Source: G963677085 sp963677085
GTDB taxonomy: Bacteria; Planctomycetota; Planctomycetia; Pirellulales; Thermoguttaceae
Length of the DNA stretch: 64,000 nucleotides
Assembly (NCBI GenBank): GCA_963677085.2
Contig: CAXXFH010000004.1
Span: 3,100,001-3,164,000 of the forward strand
Reading direction: 5' to 3'
Shown here: piece after piece, positions 43,802 to 52,693 of the stretch
Layout of the letters: each line of letters starts with the position of its first letter
Numbering within the stretch: the first letter of the stretch is position 1
The notes under the pieces: generated by a model
Database searches by the model: none
The model's input: the letters and a program-made list of their open reading frames with translations, nothing else
Told to the model about the DNA's origin: nothing
Position numbers and translations under genes: made by a program

Positions 43802-44732
43802 ACTCGTTTTCTTCGAACCCCGTCTGACCGAACAAACCAGCCGGCTGGCCGAAGGTTTCCCGGCCGTCTGCGTGTTTGTCAACGATCAGCTCGACGCCCA
43901 AGTGCTTTTGCGCCTGGCCGGACAAGACACCAAGCTTATCGCGCTGCGTTGTGCGGGCTTCAACAATGTTGACCTCCCCTCGGCCGAACAACTCGGCTTC
44001 ACGGTGGCTCGCGTCCCGGCATATTCACCCCGGGCAGTGGCCGAACATACCGTGGGCCTGATCCTGGCGCTCAGCCGCCGTTTGCACAAGGCCTACAACC
44101 GGGTGCGCGAGGGCAACTTCGCACTGGATGGCCTATTGGGATTGGAGCTGTATCAACGCACCGTGGGCGTGATCGGCACCGGAAAGATCGGCGCCATCAC
44201 GGCCGAGATCCTGCGCGGCTTTGGCTGCGAACTGCTGGCCTACGACATCGCAAAAACCCCCCAGGTGGAATCGCTCGGCGGCGAGTATGTGTCGCTGGAA
44301 GAGCTCTACACCAAGGCCGATATCATTAGCCTGCACTGTCCCCTGGTTCCCGCCACGCATCATATGATCGACGATGAGGCGTTAGCCCGCATGAAGCCGG
44401 GCGTCATGCTCATCAACACGTCGCGCGGCAAACTGATCGACACCCGAGCGGTGGTACGCGGATTGAAGTCGGGAAAGATCGGTGCCTTGGGACTCGACGT
44501 CTACGAAGAAGAGGCCGATCTGTTTTTCGAAGATCTCTCGAACGAGGTAATCCAAGACGACGTCTTCGCCCGAATGCTGACGTTCCCCAACGTGATCATC
44601 ACGGGCCATCAGGCCTACTTCACCCGCCGGGCGATGGAAGCTATTGCCGTGGAAACCCTGGCCAACATCACGGCTTTCGAGAAGGGAGAACAACCCCCAG
44701 GCTTGATCACGGCCGAAATGGTGCGTCGGTGA
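43722..44732 (+). CDS. D-isomer specific 2-hydroxyacid dehydrogenase (D-lactate dehydrogenase-like)
   Basis: A 336-residue NAD-dependent enzyme that interconverts 2-oxo and D-2-hydroxy acids; similarity to D-lactate dehydrogenase is strong. Features: LRCAGFNNVD, AEHTVGLILALSRRLHKAY, NAD-binding VGVIGTGKIGAITAEIL, LINTSRGKLIDTRAV with the catalytic Arg region, Glu in LDVYEEE, and the catalytic His in IITGHQAYFT. The GTG start has AGAGG ~9 nt upstream (43708-43712). It begins 80 bp inside the upstream glycosyltransferase gene in another frame, so the two are translationally linked. It is convergent with the GntR gene, stops being 12 bp apart. Confidence 0.9.
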   Translation: MKTAVFSTKPYDREFLEAANRSAGHHELVFFEPRLTEQTSRLAEGFPAVCVFVNDQLDAQVLLRLAGQDTKLIALRCAGFNNVDLPSAEQLGFTVARVPAYSPRAVAEHTVGLILALSRRLHKAYNRVREGNFALDGLLGLELYQRTVGVIGTGKIGAITAEILRGFGCELLAYDIAKTPQVESLGGEYVSLEELYTKADIISLHCPLVPATHHMIDDEALARMKPGVMLINTSRGKLIDTRAVVRGLKSGKIGALGLDVYEEEADLFFEDLSNEVIQDDVFARMLTFPNVIITGHQAYFTRRAMEAIAVETLANITAFEKGEQPPGLITAEMVRR

Positions 44733-44744
44733 AGCGACGGACAA

Positions 44745-45443
44745 TTACTCACTTCTCTCAAACATCGCCGCCTGACAGACATGTGCTGCGCTGTCGACGT
44801 GCGCCGCCATCGCCTGGGCGGCTGCCTCGGCGTCGTCGGCCAGCAGGGCCTCGACGATGCTGACGTGCTCCTTCAGGGCCAGCTCTATGGCCGACCGATC
44901 GGCGCCAATGATCTCGCGAATCGTCTGCACGAGGATATCGTAGCGGTGGATCTCGTTGGCCAAACGCCGGCTTCCACAGGTCTCGGCAATCGCGGCGTGG
45001 AATCGTCGGTCGGCCACGGTCGCCCGTTGCGACCAAGTCGCGTCGTCGGGCAGGCGGAGCAGTTCCTGCATCTCGTCGTGAAGTTCTTCCACCAAAGCGC
45101 GCTCGATCTTGCCACACGCGCAACGCGTGGCCTCGGCCTCCAGCACGCGGCGAACCTGGTAGATCTCCTCAAGCTCCTTCGGCCCGAAGGGCATGACCTC
45201 GGCCCCTCGATTGGGGATGAACTGAACGACGCCAATTGCCTCCAGCTCGACCAGTGCCTCGCGGACGGGGGTTGAACTGGTTCCGAATCGGGCGGCCAGT
45301 TTCATCACCATCAGCCGAGTGCCGGCCGGCAATTCCCCTCGGAAAATCGCCGAAAGCAACCTTGCCCCGATTTCGCTGCGCAAAGACCCCCGGGCACCAA
45401 GGGGAGCGTCTTTTAAGGCACTGAGTGGATCCATACGGCCCAT
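44745..45443 (-). CDS. GntR-family (FCD) transcriptional regulator
   Basis: A 232-residue regulator. The N-terminal winged helix (~20-85) has RLMVMKLAARFGTSSTPVREALVELEAIGVVQFIPNRGAEV. The C-terminal all-helical FCD ligand domain (~90-220) has the metal-ligand pattern D-x2-FH in DRRFHAAIAE and terminal H in MAAHVDSAAH. FCD ligands are usually sugar acids, organic acids or amino acids. It is divergent from a second FCD regulator with ~205 bp between, and convergent with the 2-hydroxyacid dehydrogenase. A second ATG at 45434 is also possible. Confidence 0.88.
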   Translation of the reverse strand: MGRMDPLSALKDAPLGARGSLRSEIGARLLSAIFRGELPAGTRLMVMKLAARFGTSSTPVREALVELEAIGVVQFIPNRGAEVMPFGPKELEEIYQVRRVLEAEATRCACGKIERALVEELHDEMQELLRLPDDATWSQRATVADRRFHAAIAETCGSRRLANEIHRYDILVQTIREIIGADRSAIELALKEHVSIVEALLADDAEAAAQAMAAHVDSAAHVCQAAMFERSE

Positions 45444-45578
45444 TATGCAAGAAAAACGACCGTTTGAACATAGGCCTGGGGGATCTCATTCGCGAAAGCT
45501 AGGGTGACATAGGGGGTCTGGGTTGTTTCTCGGAGTTTTCCGAAAAACTCCTGGACGCGATGATCGTAACCGTGTAGA

Positions 45579-45608
45579 CTGGGATCCCAGAAGATAACTG
45601 GGATCCCA
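45579..45608. promoter_or_regulatory. Tandem palindromes CTGGGATCCCAG, candidate GntR operator
   Basis: A perfect 12-bp palindrome (45579-45590) is followed 19 bp later (start to start) by an 11-of-12 copy (45598-45608). They sit 41-70 bp upstream of the GTG start of the second GntR gene. The two-turn spacing and FCD-like symmetry (TGG...CCA) suggest autoregulation (inference). Confidence 0.5.
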
Positions 45609-45648
45609 CATTTTTGGGCTGATCGCTCAATATACAAAGGCCATCAAC

Positions 45649-46365
45649 GTGTCCGACAACCTTCTACACGACCGCGTTTACACCGCCATTCAGGAAAAAA
45701 TCTTCCGCCATGAGTTGGCCGCGGGACAACGTATTTCGCAACACACGCTCGCCCGAGAGTTGGGCGTAAGCCGCATGCCGGTACGCGACGCCTTGCGGCG
45801 GCTGGAAACCGAAGGCCTGGTGCAAAGCGTTCCGCGGTCCGGCACCGTCGTGGCGCCAGTCACCCGGCAGTACCTCATCGAACTGTTCGAGCTCCGCGAG
45901 GCCATCGAACCGTTTGCCGCAGAACTGGCTGCCCGACGAATCACGCAACGCGAATTGAGTAAGCTACAGCGGGTACTCCAGAAGATGCGCCACATCGCCA
46001 GCACCGTACTTCATCAACGGACCGACGCACCCGACGAAGTCGTCCGCCGTCGGTGGCTCGATACCGACCGGCAGTTTCACCAGATCGTAGTCGCTGCATC
46101 AGGTAACAGCCGCCTAATGCGTTTGACCGACGACGCCCAACTGCTGGCCAGTACGTTTACCCTGCCTACCTGGGTAATTGAGCGGCCAATCCATGCGGTA
46201 GACGCGTATCGCGCGCACTCGCGCGTTTTTCGCGCGCTGCGCCGTCGCGATGCGGAACAAGCACGACAATCGATGGCCACGCACATCCAGAACGCGCTAC
46301 AAACACGCCTCGTCCAGTTCGACGAAGAACAGGCTCGTCAGGCAAACCTTTTGAAGACCGTGTAA
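45649..46365 (+). CDS. GntR-family (FCD) transcriptional regulator
   Basis: A 238-residue regulator. The winged helix (~5-72) has QRISQHTLARELGVSRMPVRDALRRLETEGLVQSVPRSGTVV. The FCD domain (~78-225) has DRQFHQIVVAASGN and a late MATHIQN, the usual metal ligands. The GTG start has AAAGG 8 nt upstream. Tandem palindromes directly upstream are candidate autoregulatory sites. It precedes the PEP-CTERM/sialidase/DUF1559 genes by 60 bp on the same strand and could control them and the divergent GntR gene. An FCD ligand such as a sugar acid would fit a sialidase-linked locus, but this is inference. Confidence 0.88.
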   Translation: MSDNLLHDRVYTAIQEKIFRHELAAGQRISQHTLARELGVSRMPVRDALRRLETEGLVQSVPRSGTVVAPVTRQYLIELFELREAIEPFAAELAARRITQRELSKLQRVLQKMRHIASTVLHQRTDAPDEVVRRRWLDTDRQFHQIVVAASGNSRLMRLTDDAQLLASTFTLPTWVIERPIHAVDAYRAHSRVFRALRRRDAEQARQSMATHIQNALQTRLVQFDEEQARQANLLKTV

Positions 46366-46425
46366 ATCACACAACTCAGCACGGCACGTCCCCTGGCTAC
46401 TCGTTCAGCAAAAGGAGGAAAAACT

Positions 46426-47358
46426 ATGAGTCGTTATCTACGGAGACTTCCCATGGCAGTGGTACTTGGTGCCGCACTTCTCGTCACCGCCTCAGCGGAA
46501 GCTGGAATCGTTGCCGCCGACAGTTTCGAAGGTTACACGCAATCGAATCTATCTGGCAAAGGCTCGGCCGCCGACGAAGGGTGGACTGGCGGCTGGGCTA
46601 CCACAAACGATACGGGCGTGAATGTGAATGTTGTGGCGGAATCGATGGCAGCCTCGGGCGTCGATGGCGGAACTCAGGCGATCAAGATCGACTTCGACGA
46701 GAACGGCTCCGGCATCTACGGGCCTAACGCCACCTTTCGACGTGGTTTCACTGCACAGTCGGGAACCGTTTACACGAGCTTTTTGCTAAACACCCAAAAC
46801 TGGGACGCTACGAACTTTCTGCAGTTCTACCTTTTCCCGGCCAGTGGAAACACCTTCTACACATCAGCCACCGCGGGCGTTCGAAACGTAGAAGGCAGTC
46901 CTTACTTTGCTCGAATCGCTACGCTGGAGGATTTCGGCGCCACATCCACCGGCCGACATATGGTAACCGCGGACTCGGCCATTGACCATACGAACGGTAC
47001 CACGTCACTGGTAGTCCTGAAGCTGTCGAAGGGCGATACCGACGGAGACAACGACGTCGACGCCAACGACAAGTATGTGCAGACCGACCTTTGGATCAAT
47101 CCGTCGAGCGTCACGGAAGCCGACAACACAATCGCAGCTACGGCCGTGTTCAGCGAGAGCACCGATTACGACTACAGTTTCACGTCGGTCAACAGCCTGG
47201 CACTGCGCCTTTTTAACGTGAACGACAACGATACGATTGCCGTCGATCGGATTGTGCTCGGCACCGATTTCGCGAGTGTCGTGCCGGAGCCGTCTACTTG
47301 GTTGCTGATGATTCTCGGCTTGGCCGGGATGTGGTGTATCCAACGGCGATGGTCGTGA
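46426..47358 (+). CDS. PEP-CTERM protein with unidentified beta-rich domain
   Basis: A 310-residue exported protein. Signal peptide ~1-26 (VVLGAALLVTASAEA). The mature part begins GIVAADSFEGYTQSNLSG and looks like a beta-sandwich. A calcium-loop motif, GDTDGDNDVDANDKYV, lies near residue 207. The PEP-CTERM tail is VPEPSTWLLMILGLAGMWCIQRRWS. It is expected at the cell surface after exosortase processing. A strong AAAGGAGG site (46411-46418) lies 7 nt before the ATG, so expression is probably high. It is the first gene of the PEP-CTERM-sialidase-DUF1559 set. Confidence 0.85.
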   Translation: MSRYLRRLPMAVVLGAALLVTASAEAGIVAADSFEGYTQSNLSGKGSAADEGWTGGWATTNDTGVNVNVVAESMAASGVDGGTQAIKIDFDENGSGIYGPNATFRRGFTAQSGTVYTSFLLNTQNWDATNFLQFYLFPASGNTFYTSATAGVRNVEGSPYFARIATLEDFGATSTGRHMVTADSAIDHTNGTTSLVVLKLSKGDTDGDNDVDANDKYVQTDLWINPSSVTEADNTIAATAVFSESTDYDYSFTSVNSLALRLFNVNDNDTIAVDRIVLGTDFASVVPEPSTWLLMILGLAGMWCIQRRWS

Positions 47359-47452
47359 GAATCGCGCGTCTCTGGCGGCCCGCGGCGCGATCCACGTTTT
47401 CTTTGCCGGCGACTTTTCGGACTATTCTTTATGCAATGGGAGAAACAACACG

Positions 47453-48655
47453 ATGCTTCATCGCGTCTTCCCTTGGTTGGTTTTTTTGCTCTGTGCATGC
47501 CCGACGTTAACCGCCCGGGCGACCGAATATCCCCACCAGGATATTCCCGGCGTGGTAATCGACTACAGTCCGGCCGCCTCGGGCAAGTATATCGGCTGTC
47601 CGGCGATTGCCATTTTGCCTGACGGTAGTTACGTAGCCTCGCACACGTTTTTTGGCCCCGGCGCCAAGCCGCTCAACGAAACCTGGATTTTCGGCTCGTC
47701 CGACCGCGGCGCGACGTGGACCAAGTTGAGTGAGATTCACGGTCAGTTCTGGTCGAACCTCTTCGTTCATCGCGGCGTGCTCTACATCATGGGTCCCGAC
47801 CGAAAATGGGGTAACGTCGTTATCCGCCGCTCCGACGACGGCGGCCGCACGTGGACCGAGCCGAAAGATAAAAACACCGGCCTGCTGCTGGACGACGGAC
47901 GCTATCATTCCAGCACCGTGTCGAAGGTCGTTCATCAGGGCCGCATCTGGCGGGCGATGGAGGGCGAAAATTCGTACCCCAAACGCGGCCGCGACGTGCA
48001 TCCCTATTGTGCCTTCGTGATGTCGGCGTCCGTCGAGGCGGACTTGCTGAAAGCCGACAACTGGACGCGCACCAACTATCAGAAATTCGATCTTCGCCGG
48101 GTAGGGAAGAAGCCGGGCGAACGTTCCGGCGGATGGAGAGAGGGAAACATCGTCGTCTCGCCCGAAGGACGGTTGATCGATTTTCTGCGGATCGACGATG
48201 CGGGCGTCGACAAGGCCGACCTCCTGCCGCTGTCGGCCGACGGGAGCCGAATTTCCATCGACGACGAAAACTGGGGGCTAATCGACTTCCCCGGCGGCCG
48301 AACCAAGTTCACAATTCGCTTCGACCCGACGACGCATCGCTACTGGTCGTTGGTCAACAAACAGTCCGAGCCCACGGCGGTACGCAATGTGTTGGCCCTG
48401 GTCTCGTCCGACGACTTGAAGCACTGGAAGGTTAACACCATCGTGCTGCGGCATCGCGACCCACGGCATCACGCTTGGCAGTATGTCGACTGGGTGTTCG
48501 ACGGCGACGATCTGATTGTTGCGTCGCGCACCGGCTGGGACGATTCCCACAGCTTCCACGACGCCAACTATCTAACCTTTCATCGGGTGAAGAATTTCCG
48601 CCATTTGACCATCGAAGACTCACCTCCTTGGTTGGGAGCCAAGAAAGCGAAGTAG
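47453..48655 (+). CDS. Secreted sialidase/BNR-repeat protein
   Basis: A 400-residue exported protein. Signal peptide ~1-22. The chain shows Asp-box (BNR) motifs, S-x-D-x-G-x-T-W in SSDRGATWT and SDDGGRTWT, expected of a six-bladed sialidase-type propeller. Other landmarks are GCPAIAILPDGSYVASH and the late WQYVDWVFDGDDLIVASRTGWDD. It may release terminal sugars from glycans; however, the full set of sialidase arginines is not obvious, so the substrate could differ. It follows the PEP-CTERM gene by 94 bp and precedes a DUF1559 gene by 47 bp. Confidence 0.78.
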   Translation: MLHRVFPWLVFLLCACPTLTARATEYPHQDIPGVVIDYSPAASGKYIGCPAIAILPDGSYVASHTFFGPGAKPLNETWIFGSSDRGATWTKLSEIHGQFWSNLFVHRGVLYIMGPDRKWGNVVIRRSDDGGRTWTEPKDKNTGLLLDDGRYHSSTVSKVVHQGRIWRAMEGENSYPKRGRDVHPYCAFVMSASVEADLLKADNWTRTNYQKFDLRRVGKKPGERSGGWREGNIVVSPEGRLIDFLRIDDAGVDKADLLPLSADGSRISIDDENWGLIDFPGGRTKFTIRFDPTTHRYWSLVNKQSEPTAVRNVLALVSSDDLKHWKVNTIVLRHRDPRHHAWQYVDWVFDGDDLIVASRTGWDDSHSFHDANYLTFHRVKNFRHLTIEDSPPWLGAKKAK

Positions 48656-48702
48656 CTTTGCCGACAACCACCGTTGTCTCTGGTTCGGGGGGCTTTTCAG
48701 AC

Positions 48703-49622
48703 ATGACCAATCGTCGATTACGTCGTGCCGTTGGCTGCTGTTGCGGCGGGTTTACGCTTGTGGAACTGTTGGTGGTGATTGCCATTATCGGCATTCTGAT
48801 TGCCCTGTTGCTGCCGGCCGTGCAATCGGCTCGCGAGGCGGCACGTCGGATGCAGTGTGCCAACAATCTCAAGCAGATCGGCTTGGCGCTGCACAACTAC
48901 CACAACGGCCACCAGGCATTTCCCGCCGCCGCGACCCAATTGAAACTCGGCATGGAGATGTCGTGGCAGGTGCGCTCTTGCCGTATCTCGAACAATCGGC
49001 CCTTTACGAAAAGGCAATGCAAGGCAGGGACGCCTATCTTCCGGCCGTCGCTGCCCGCAGCCTGAGTGCGTTGATTTGCCCGAGCGACGGCCAGCAACCG
49101 CTCGATCCCTACAGCTTGCCGGCCAATGAGTTTCCCACGTCGAATTACTCCAGCGTCATGGGGCCGGGCCGCGACGGCCAGGTCGCCGGAGCCGACAGCG
49201 AACAATGCGGTCGATACGCCACCGATGGCGTGATTTACCCAAAGAGCAAAACGCAGATCGCTCACATTCGCGATGGCACGACCAACACGCTCTTGGTAGG
49301 CGAACGCATCAACGAGTTGCGGGTTTGGACGAAAGGGGCGGCGATCGACAGCTCGAAGGCGTGTGTCTATCAGAGCAAAAACGTCCGCTGGTCGATGAAC
49401 CAGGACATCAACGACCTCTGCTATCGCGGCACATACCGCACGTGTCCGAGCGGCTCGACATCGCTGAAGTTCAACGACGCCGAATTCGGCAGCCGCCACC
49501 CCGGCGGCGCCCATTTTGCTCTGGCCGATGGCAGCGTGCAGTTCGTCTCCGGCAGTATCGAGCTGACAATCCTGCAAAATCTGGCCACCCGAGCTGGCGG
49601 AGAGTTGGCCACGCTGCCGTAA
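48703..49622 (+). pseudogene. DUF1559 prepilin-like gene broken by a one-base frameshift
   Basis: The N-terminal part (from ATG 48703) reads CGGFTLVELLVVIAII, PAVQSAREAARR, NNLKQIGLALHNYHNG and ends its family similarity at EMSWQV. The continuation LLPYLEQSALYEKAM...HPGGAHFALADG (H-X9-DG)...LATLP lies in the next frame. Restoring one base near 48970-48972 (GTGCG to GTGGCG) gives SWQVALLPYLEQ, the expected family sequence. The gene is therefore either a recent pseudogene or carries a sequencing error. Otherwise it is full length (about 306 residues). It follows the sialidase gene in the same operon. Confidence 0.85.
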
Positions 49623-49686
49623 CAGAATATTTCTCCGTGTGAAAGCCAAGCAGCTTACTCAAACTGACAATGATTCCAACATTGGA

Positions 49687-49846
49687 GCCGCAGATGGACG
49701 CAAATGAACGCAGATAGCATAGCATCGAACGGACTATCTGGCGTGAGCGGCTTTTGGGAAGCATCGTCTTCGCGGCGTGATCTACCAGATAATCCACGTT
49801 TCCAAGTCGTTTACGTCATCCGCGTGTATCTGTATTCGTCTGCGGC
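49687..49846. repeat. Inverted-repeat element with CCGCAGAT/ATCTG...TGCGGC arms
   Basis: The left end GCCGCAGATGGACGC...GCAGATA is an imperfect inverted match to the right end TATCTGTATTCGTCTGCGGC. The 160-bp element lies between the DUF1559 pseudogene and the convergent FAD oxidoreductase gene. Confidence 0.6.
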
Positions 49847-49872
49847 TTCCTTCTGTTTTCAATTTGGGCAGC

Positions 49873-51246
49873 CTACCCGAAGAGAATCTGCTGCATCTTC
49901 TCGGCATTTACCTGCGCTAGGCCTTGTCGGTCGTGTGCGGCCAAGGCGGCGGCCACCCCGGCGGCTGCTCCGATGGCCATCGCGATCGCCTGTACTCGGT
50001 ACGACGCGTGCGCCTCGTGACTGCCGCTAATACAACGCCCGGCCACCAGCAGGCCTTCGACGTTTCGCGGGATCAAGCAGCCATACGGGATATCGTAGGG
50101 TTTCGTGGTTGGGTCTTTGCCCAAGGGATGTGCGGCACTTGCGCCTGCGACTTGGCCGGCGCCGGTGGGATTGTGGATGTCGATCGGAAAACAAGCGTCG
50201 CGCACCACGGCGTCGGGCCATTTGCGGCCGTCGATCAGGTCGCTGGCCTCAAGGTAGGCACGACCGAGGATACGCCGCGTTTCGCGAACCCCGATGGCTG
50301 CCGGCATTTCGGAGATGTACGCGTTTTCGTACCCTGGCGCACGTTTACGTAGATAGTCGATTACCTGAAACGCTTGGCGGCGACCTTCCAGTTCGGCCAC
50401 GGTGAGATCGTCTACCTTGGTGCCATCCACTCCGTTGATCTGTGTAGCATTGATTACCCGTTCATCTTTGCGGATCGACGGATAGATGCGAACCCGCGCC
50501 ACGTTGGGTGGTAGAAGACCTTTTTTGTGGTCTTCGGCCGTGATGTCGACCCAGCGTCTGCCGTCGGGAAATCGGTAACGCGACCGACCGCCGTGGGCAA
50601 GCATCGACTTGTCGTACTTGACTCCGCCAACGCGAAACATGATGGTCATCGGTTGCAACAGGCCATCGGCCTCCCATTGAGGGCCGGCACCGCGTCCTTG
50701 CTCGTAGACCGCACCGGCGGCGAAAGCGATATCACCGTCACCGGTTGCGTCGATCGTAACATGGGCGTTCACGTCGATAAGCCCCTGCTTCGTGAGCAGG
50801 CGTACGCCGGTCACGCGATGGTCTTTCGCCAGCGTGTCCATCGCCCAGGCGTGTAGCAATAGGTTGACGTCGGCCTTCTGTACGAGATCCGCATAAGACA
50901 GATCGGCCGATTCGTACGAAATGCGTCGGCCGCCGAGGTAACGAATTATTTCGTCGACCACCGGGCTTTTCACGTTGCCCATGATGGGGCTGACCATCGC
51001 GTTGACGGCCATTCCGCCCAGGCGTCCATAGCGTTCGACGAGCAGCACCCGTGCTCCTTGTCGGGCGGCCGTCAGTGCAGCGGCGATTCCTGCCGGCCCG
51101 CCGCCACAAACCAACACGTCGGTTTCTCGAACCTCGGTAACGGTATTTCGCTTTGGTGCCGCGTTTGCGTACGTCGCGGGAATAACGGTTTGAGCGGCCA
51201 GCCCGGCGCCCATCTGGCAGATGAGGTGTCGGCGGGTGATTTTCAT
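49873..51246 (-). CDS. Exported FAD-dependent oxidoreductase
   Basis: A 457-residue FAD-dependent oxidoreductase of the class common in planctomycetes. The N-terminus KITRRHLICQMGAGLAA resembles a twin-arginine signal. The dinucleotide-binding motif is VLVCGGGPAGIAAALTAARQGARVLLVER. Further family landmarks are GGMAVNAMVSP, IDATGDGDIAFAAGA and the C-terminal VEGLLVAGRCISGSHEAHASYRVQ. The substrate is unknown. It is thought to act outside the cytoplasm with bound FAD, which fits Tat export of folded protein. The ATG at 51246 is chosen because it gives the signal peptide directly; the longer frame starts in the upstream intergenic DNA. It follows the sialidase-like gene by ~65 bp on the same strand. 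Confidence 0.85.
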   Translation of the reverse strand: MKITRRHLICQMGAGLAAQTVIPATYANAAPKRNTVTEVRETDVLVCGGGPAGIAAALTAARQGARVLLVERYGRLGGMAVNAMVSPIMGNVKSPVVDEIIRYLGGRRISYESADLSYADLVQKADVNLLLHAWAMDTLAKDHRVTGVRLLTKQGLIDVNAHVTIDATGDGDIAFAAGAVYEQGRGAGPQWEADGLLQPMTIMFRVGGVKYDKSMLAHGGRSRYRFPDGRRWVDITAEDHKKGLLPPNVARVRIYPSIRKDERVINATQINGVDGTKVDDLTVAELEGRRQAFQVIDYLRKRAPGYENAYISEMPAAIGVRETRRILGRAYLEASDLIDGRKWPDAVVRDACFPIDIHNPTGAGQVAGASAAHPLGKDPTTKPYDIPYGCLIPRNVEGLLVAGRCISGSHEAHASYRVQAIAMAIGAAAGVAAALAAHDRQGLAQVNAEKMQQILFG

Positions 51247-51312
51247 CGAAGCGTTCCTTCGTTGAGTTCGTGTCAGTGACGCGAGATATCCAGCACGCCC
51301 GTGAGGCAATAC

Positions 51313-52518
51313 TTACTCGCTTAGCAGATCGAGCGGCACACGACTAATGGCCACATCTTCTTTGCCGATCGAATACAACACCCACAGATCGTCGCCCACG
51401 ATCGTGGCCGCCGGATACTGATATCCCTTACCTTTCCCATGTCCTCGTACGCGGATCTTGGGAGCGCCGGTGCGGATGGCGGCTGCAAGGTCGAACACAA
51501 TCCCGTCGCGCGAAACGCTGATGACCAGCGGGTCGCGCGTGTGGTGTTGTGGCTGTTTCTGGTCGAACGGTTTCGCCACTTGGTTGCCGATCAGATAGCA
51601 GCGCCCGTCTGGCAGATTGCCTGAAAAACTTCGGGAAGGGCTGTCCGGAATATCGGTCGGCTCTGGTTCGGCCCAGGAACGTCCGTTGTCGCGGCTCAGC
51701 GAAGCGTAAATGCGATGCGTGGATTCCAGGTCGCGATAGAGACGCACATAGACTCCGTCGGGCCGGCGATATGTGGTCGGCTCGCACATGCGGTGCCCGT
51801 CGGCCGCTTTCTTGTGAAAACCGATCATCTTGCGCCGCGCTGCATCGTTGTAGAAATCCCAACTCGGCAAGTTCATCGGTTCGGCCAAGTGATCGACGAT
51901 CGTGGCGGCTACACCGGAAAACCGTGGGTCGGTCGACGCCGCGTACGACTCGAATCCATCGACCGCCGCCGGAGGTTTCGCGATGAGCCAGAAGACTGGC
52001 TCCAGTTGTCCGTCGGCCGACACGCTTCGGGCAACGCGACCATGGTTATTTACCTCGGCCACGGCATACATCTGCTCGCCCACGGGCACCCAGGCCAAGG
52101 CCGTTAACACACGAACCGCCGCTTTGTTGCCGGGTTCCGTCGGTCCTTGAGAAGGAAACAACTCGAACGGTTCACCCCACGAGCGCCCGTCCGTCGAGAG
52201 TGACGCAAACACCCGTTGTCCCGGCCCGTCTTCTCGTTCTTTGTGATTCGACCACGCGGCGAAGAACGTGCCATCGCGATGGGCGAGCTGCGCGTGGTGG
52301 CTATAGGTTCCGATGTCCTTGGTGGCGTGGAAGATCGGAAAATGTTCCACGCCTTCCAACACACGATAGCCGGCCGCTGGTTTCGAGAGATCGGGAAACG
52401 GCACGGCAAAACGCGGCACATCCGCAGTTGCCGACTTCTCGTCGGCAAAGCTATTTTTCGCGGGAGTCGTCAGGCAAACTCCCAACAACAGAACAACGTA
52501 CGGTGAGGCGTACTTCAT
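51313..52518 (-). CDS. Secreted sialidase-like (BNR propeller) protein
   Basis: A 401-residue exported protein. Signal peptide ~1-25. Asp-box-like turns are seen in SLSTDGRSWGEPFEL and SLSRDNGRSWAEPEP, and HAQLAHRDGTFFAAWSNHKERED is a sialidase-superfamily-like opening. The pattern suggests a six-bladed propeller glycosidase or glycan-binding protein. It probably acts with the FAD oxidoreductase encoded directly downstream. About 175 bp upstream lies an IS5-type element that separates it from ECF cassette 2, whose genes run in the same direction; before the insertion it may have been cargo of that cassette (inference). Confidence 0.72.
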   Translation of the reverse strand: MKYASPYVVLLLGVCLTTPAKNSFADEKSATADVPRFAVPFPDLSKPAAGYRVLEGVEHFPIFHATKDIGTYSHHAQLAHRDGTFFAAWSNHKEREDGPGQRVFASLSTDGRSWGEPFELFPSQGPTEPGNKAAVRVLTALAWVPVGEQMYAVAEVNNHGRVARSVSADGQLEPVFWLIAKPPAAVDGFESYAASTDPRFSGVAATIVDHLAEPMNLPSWDFYNDAARRKMIGFHKKAADGHRMCEPTTYRRPDGVYVRLYRDLESTHRIYASLSRDNGRSWAEPEPTDIPDSPSRSFSGNLPDGRCYLIGNQVAKPFDQKQPQHHTRDPLVISVSRDGIVFDLAAAIRTGAPKIRVRGHGKGKGYQYPAATIVGDDLWVLYSIGKEDVAISRVPLDLLSE

Positions 52519-52645
52519 GGCGGTCTCCAAGACGCGGGGAGGAATTTTGGAGTTAAGGTAGGAAATCGGCAGGCTAAGATTGGTTGGCGACGACGATGTC
52601 TTCTTGGCAGAATAACGCTTATCGTGACAATTCGCTCACCCCCGG

Positions 52646-52669
52646 CCCCTCTCCCAGCAGGGAGAGGGG
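52646..52669. repeat. Hairpin CCCCTCTCCC/GGGAGAGGGG
   Basis: A perfect 10-bp stem with a 4-nt loop between the sialidase-like gene and the IS element. This CCCCTCTCCC palindrome type is common as dispersed intergenic DNA; here it could terminate transcription leaving the IS. Confidence 0.6.
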
Positions 52670-52693
52670 AGAAGGTTGTGCAATACGTTCTAA

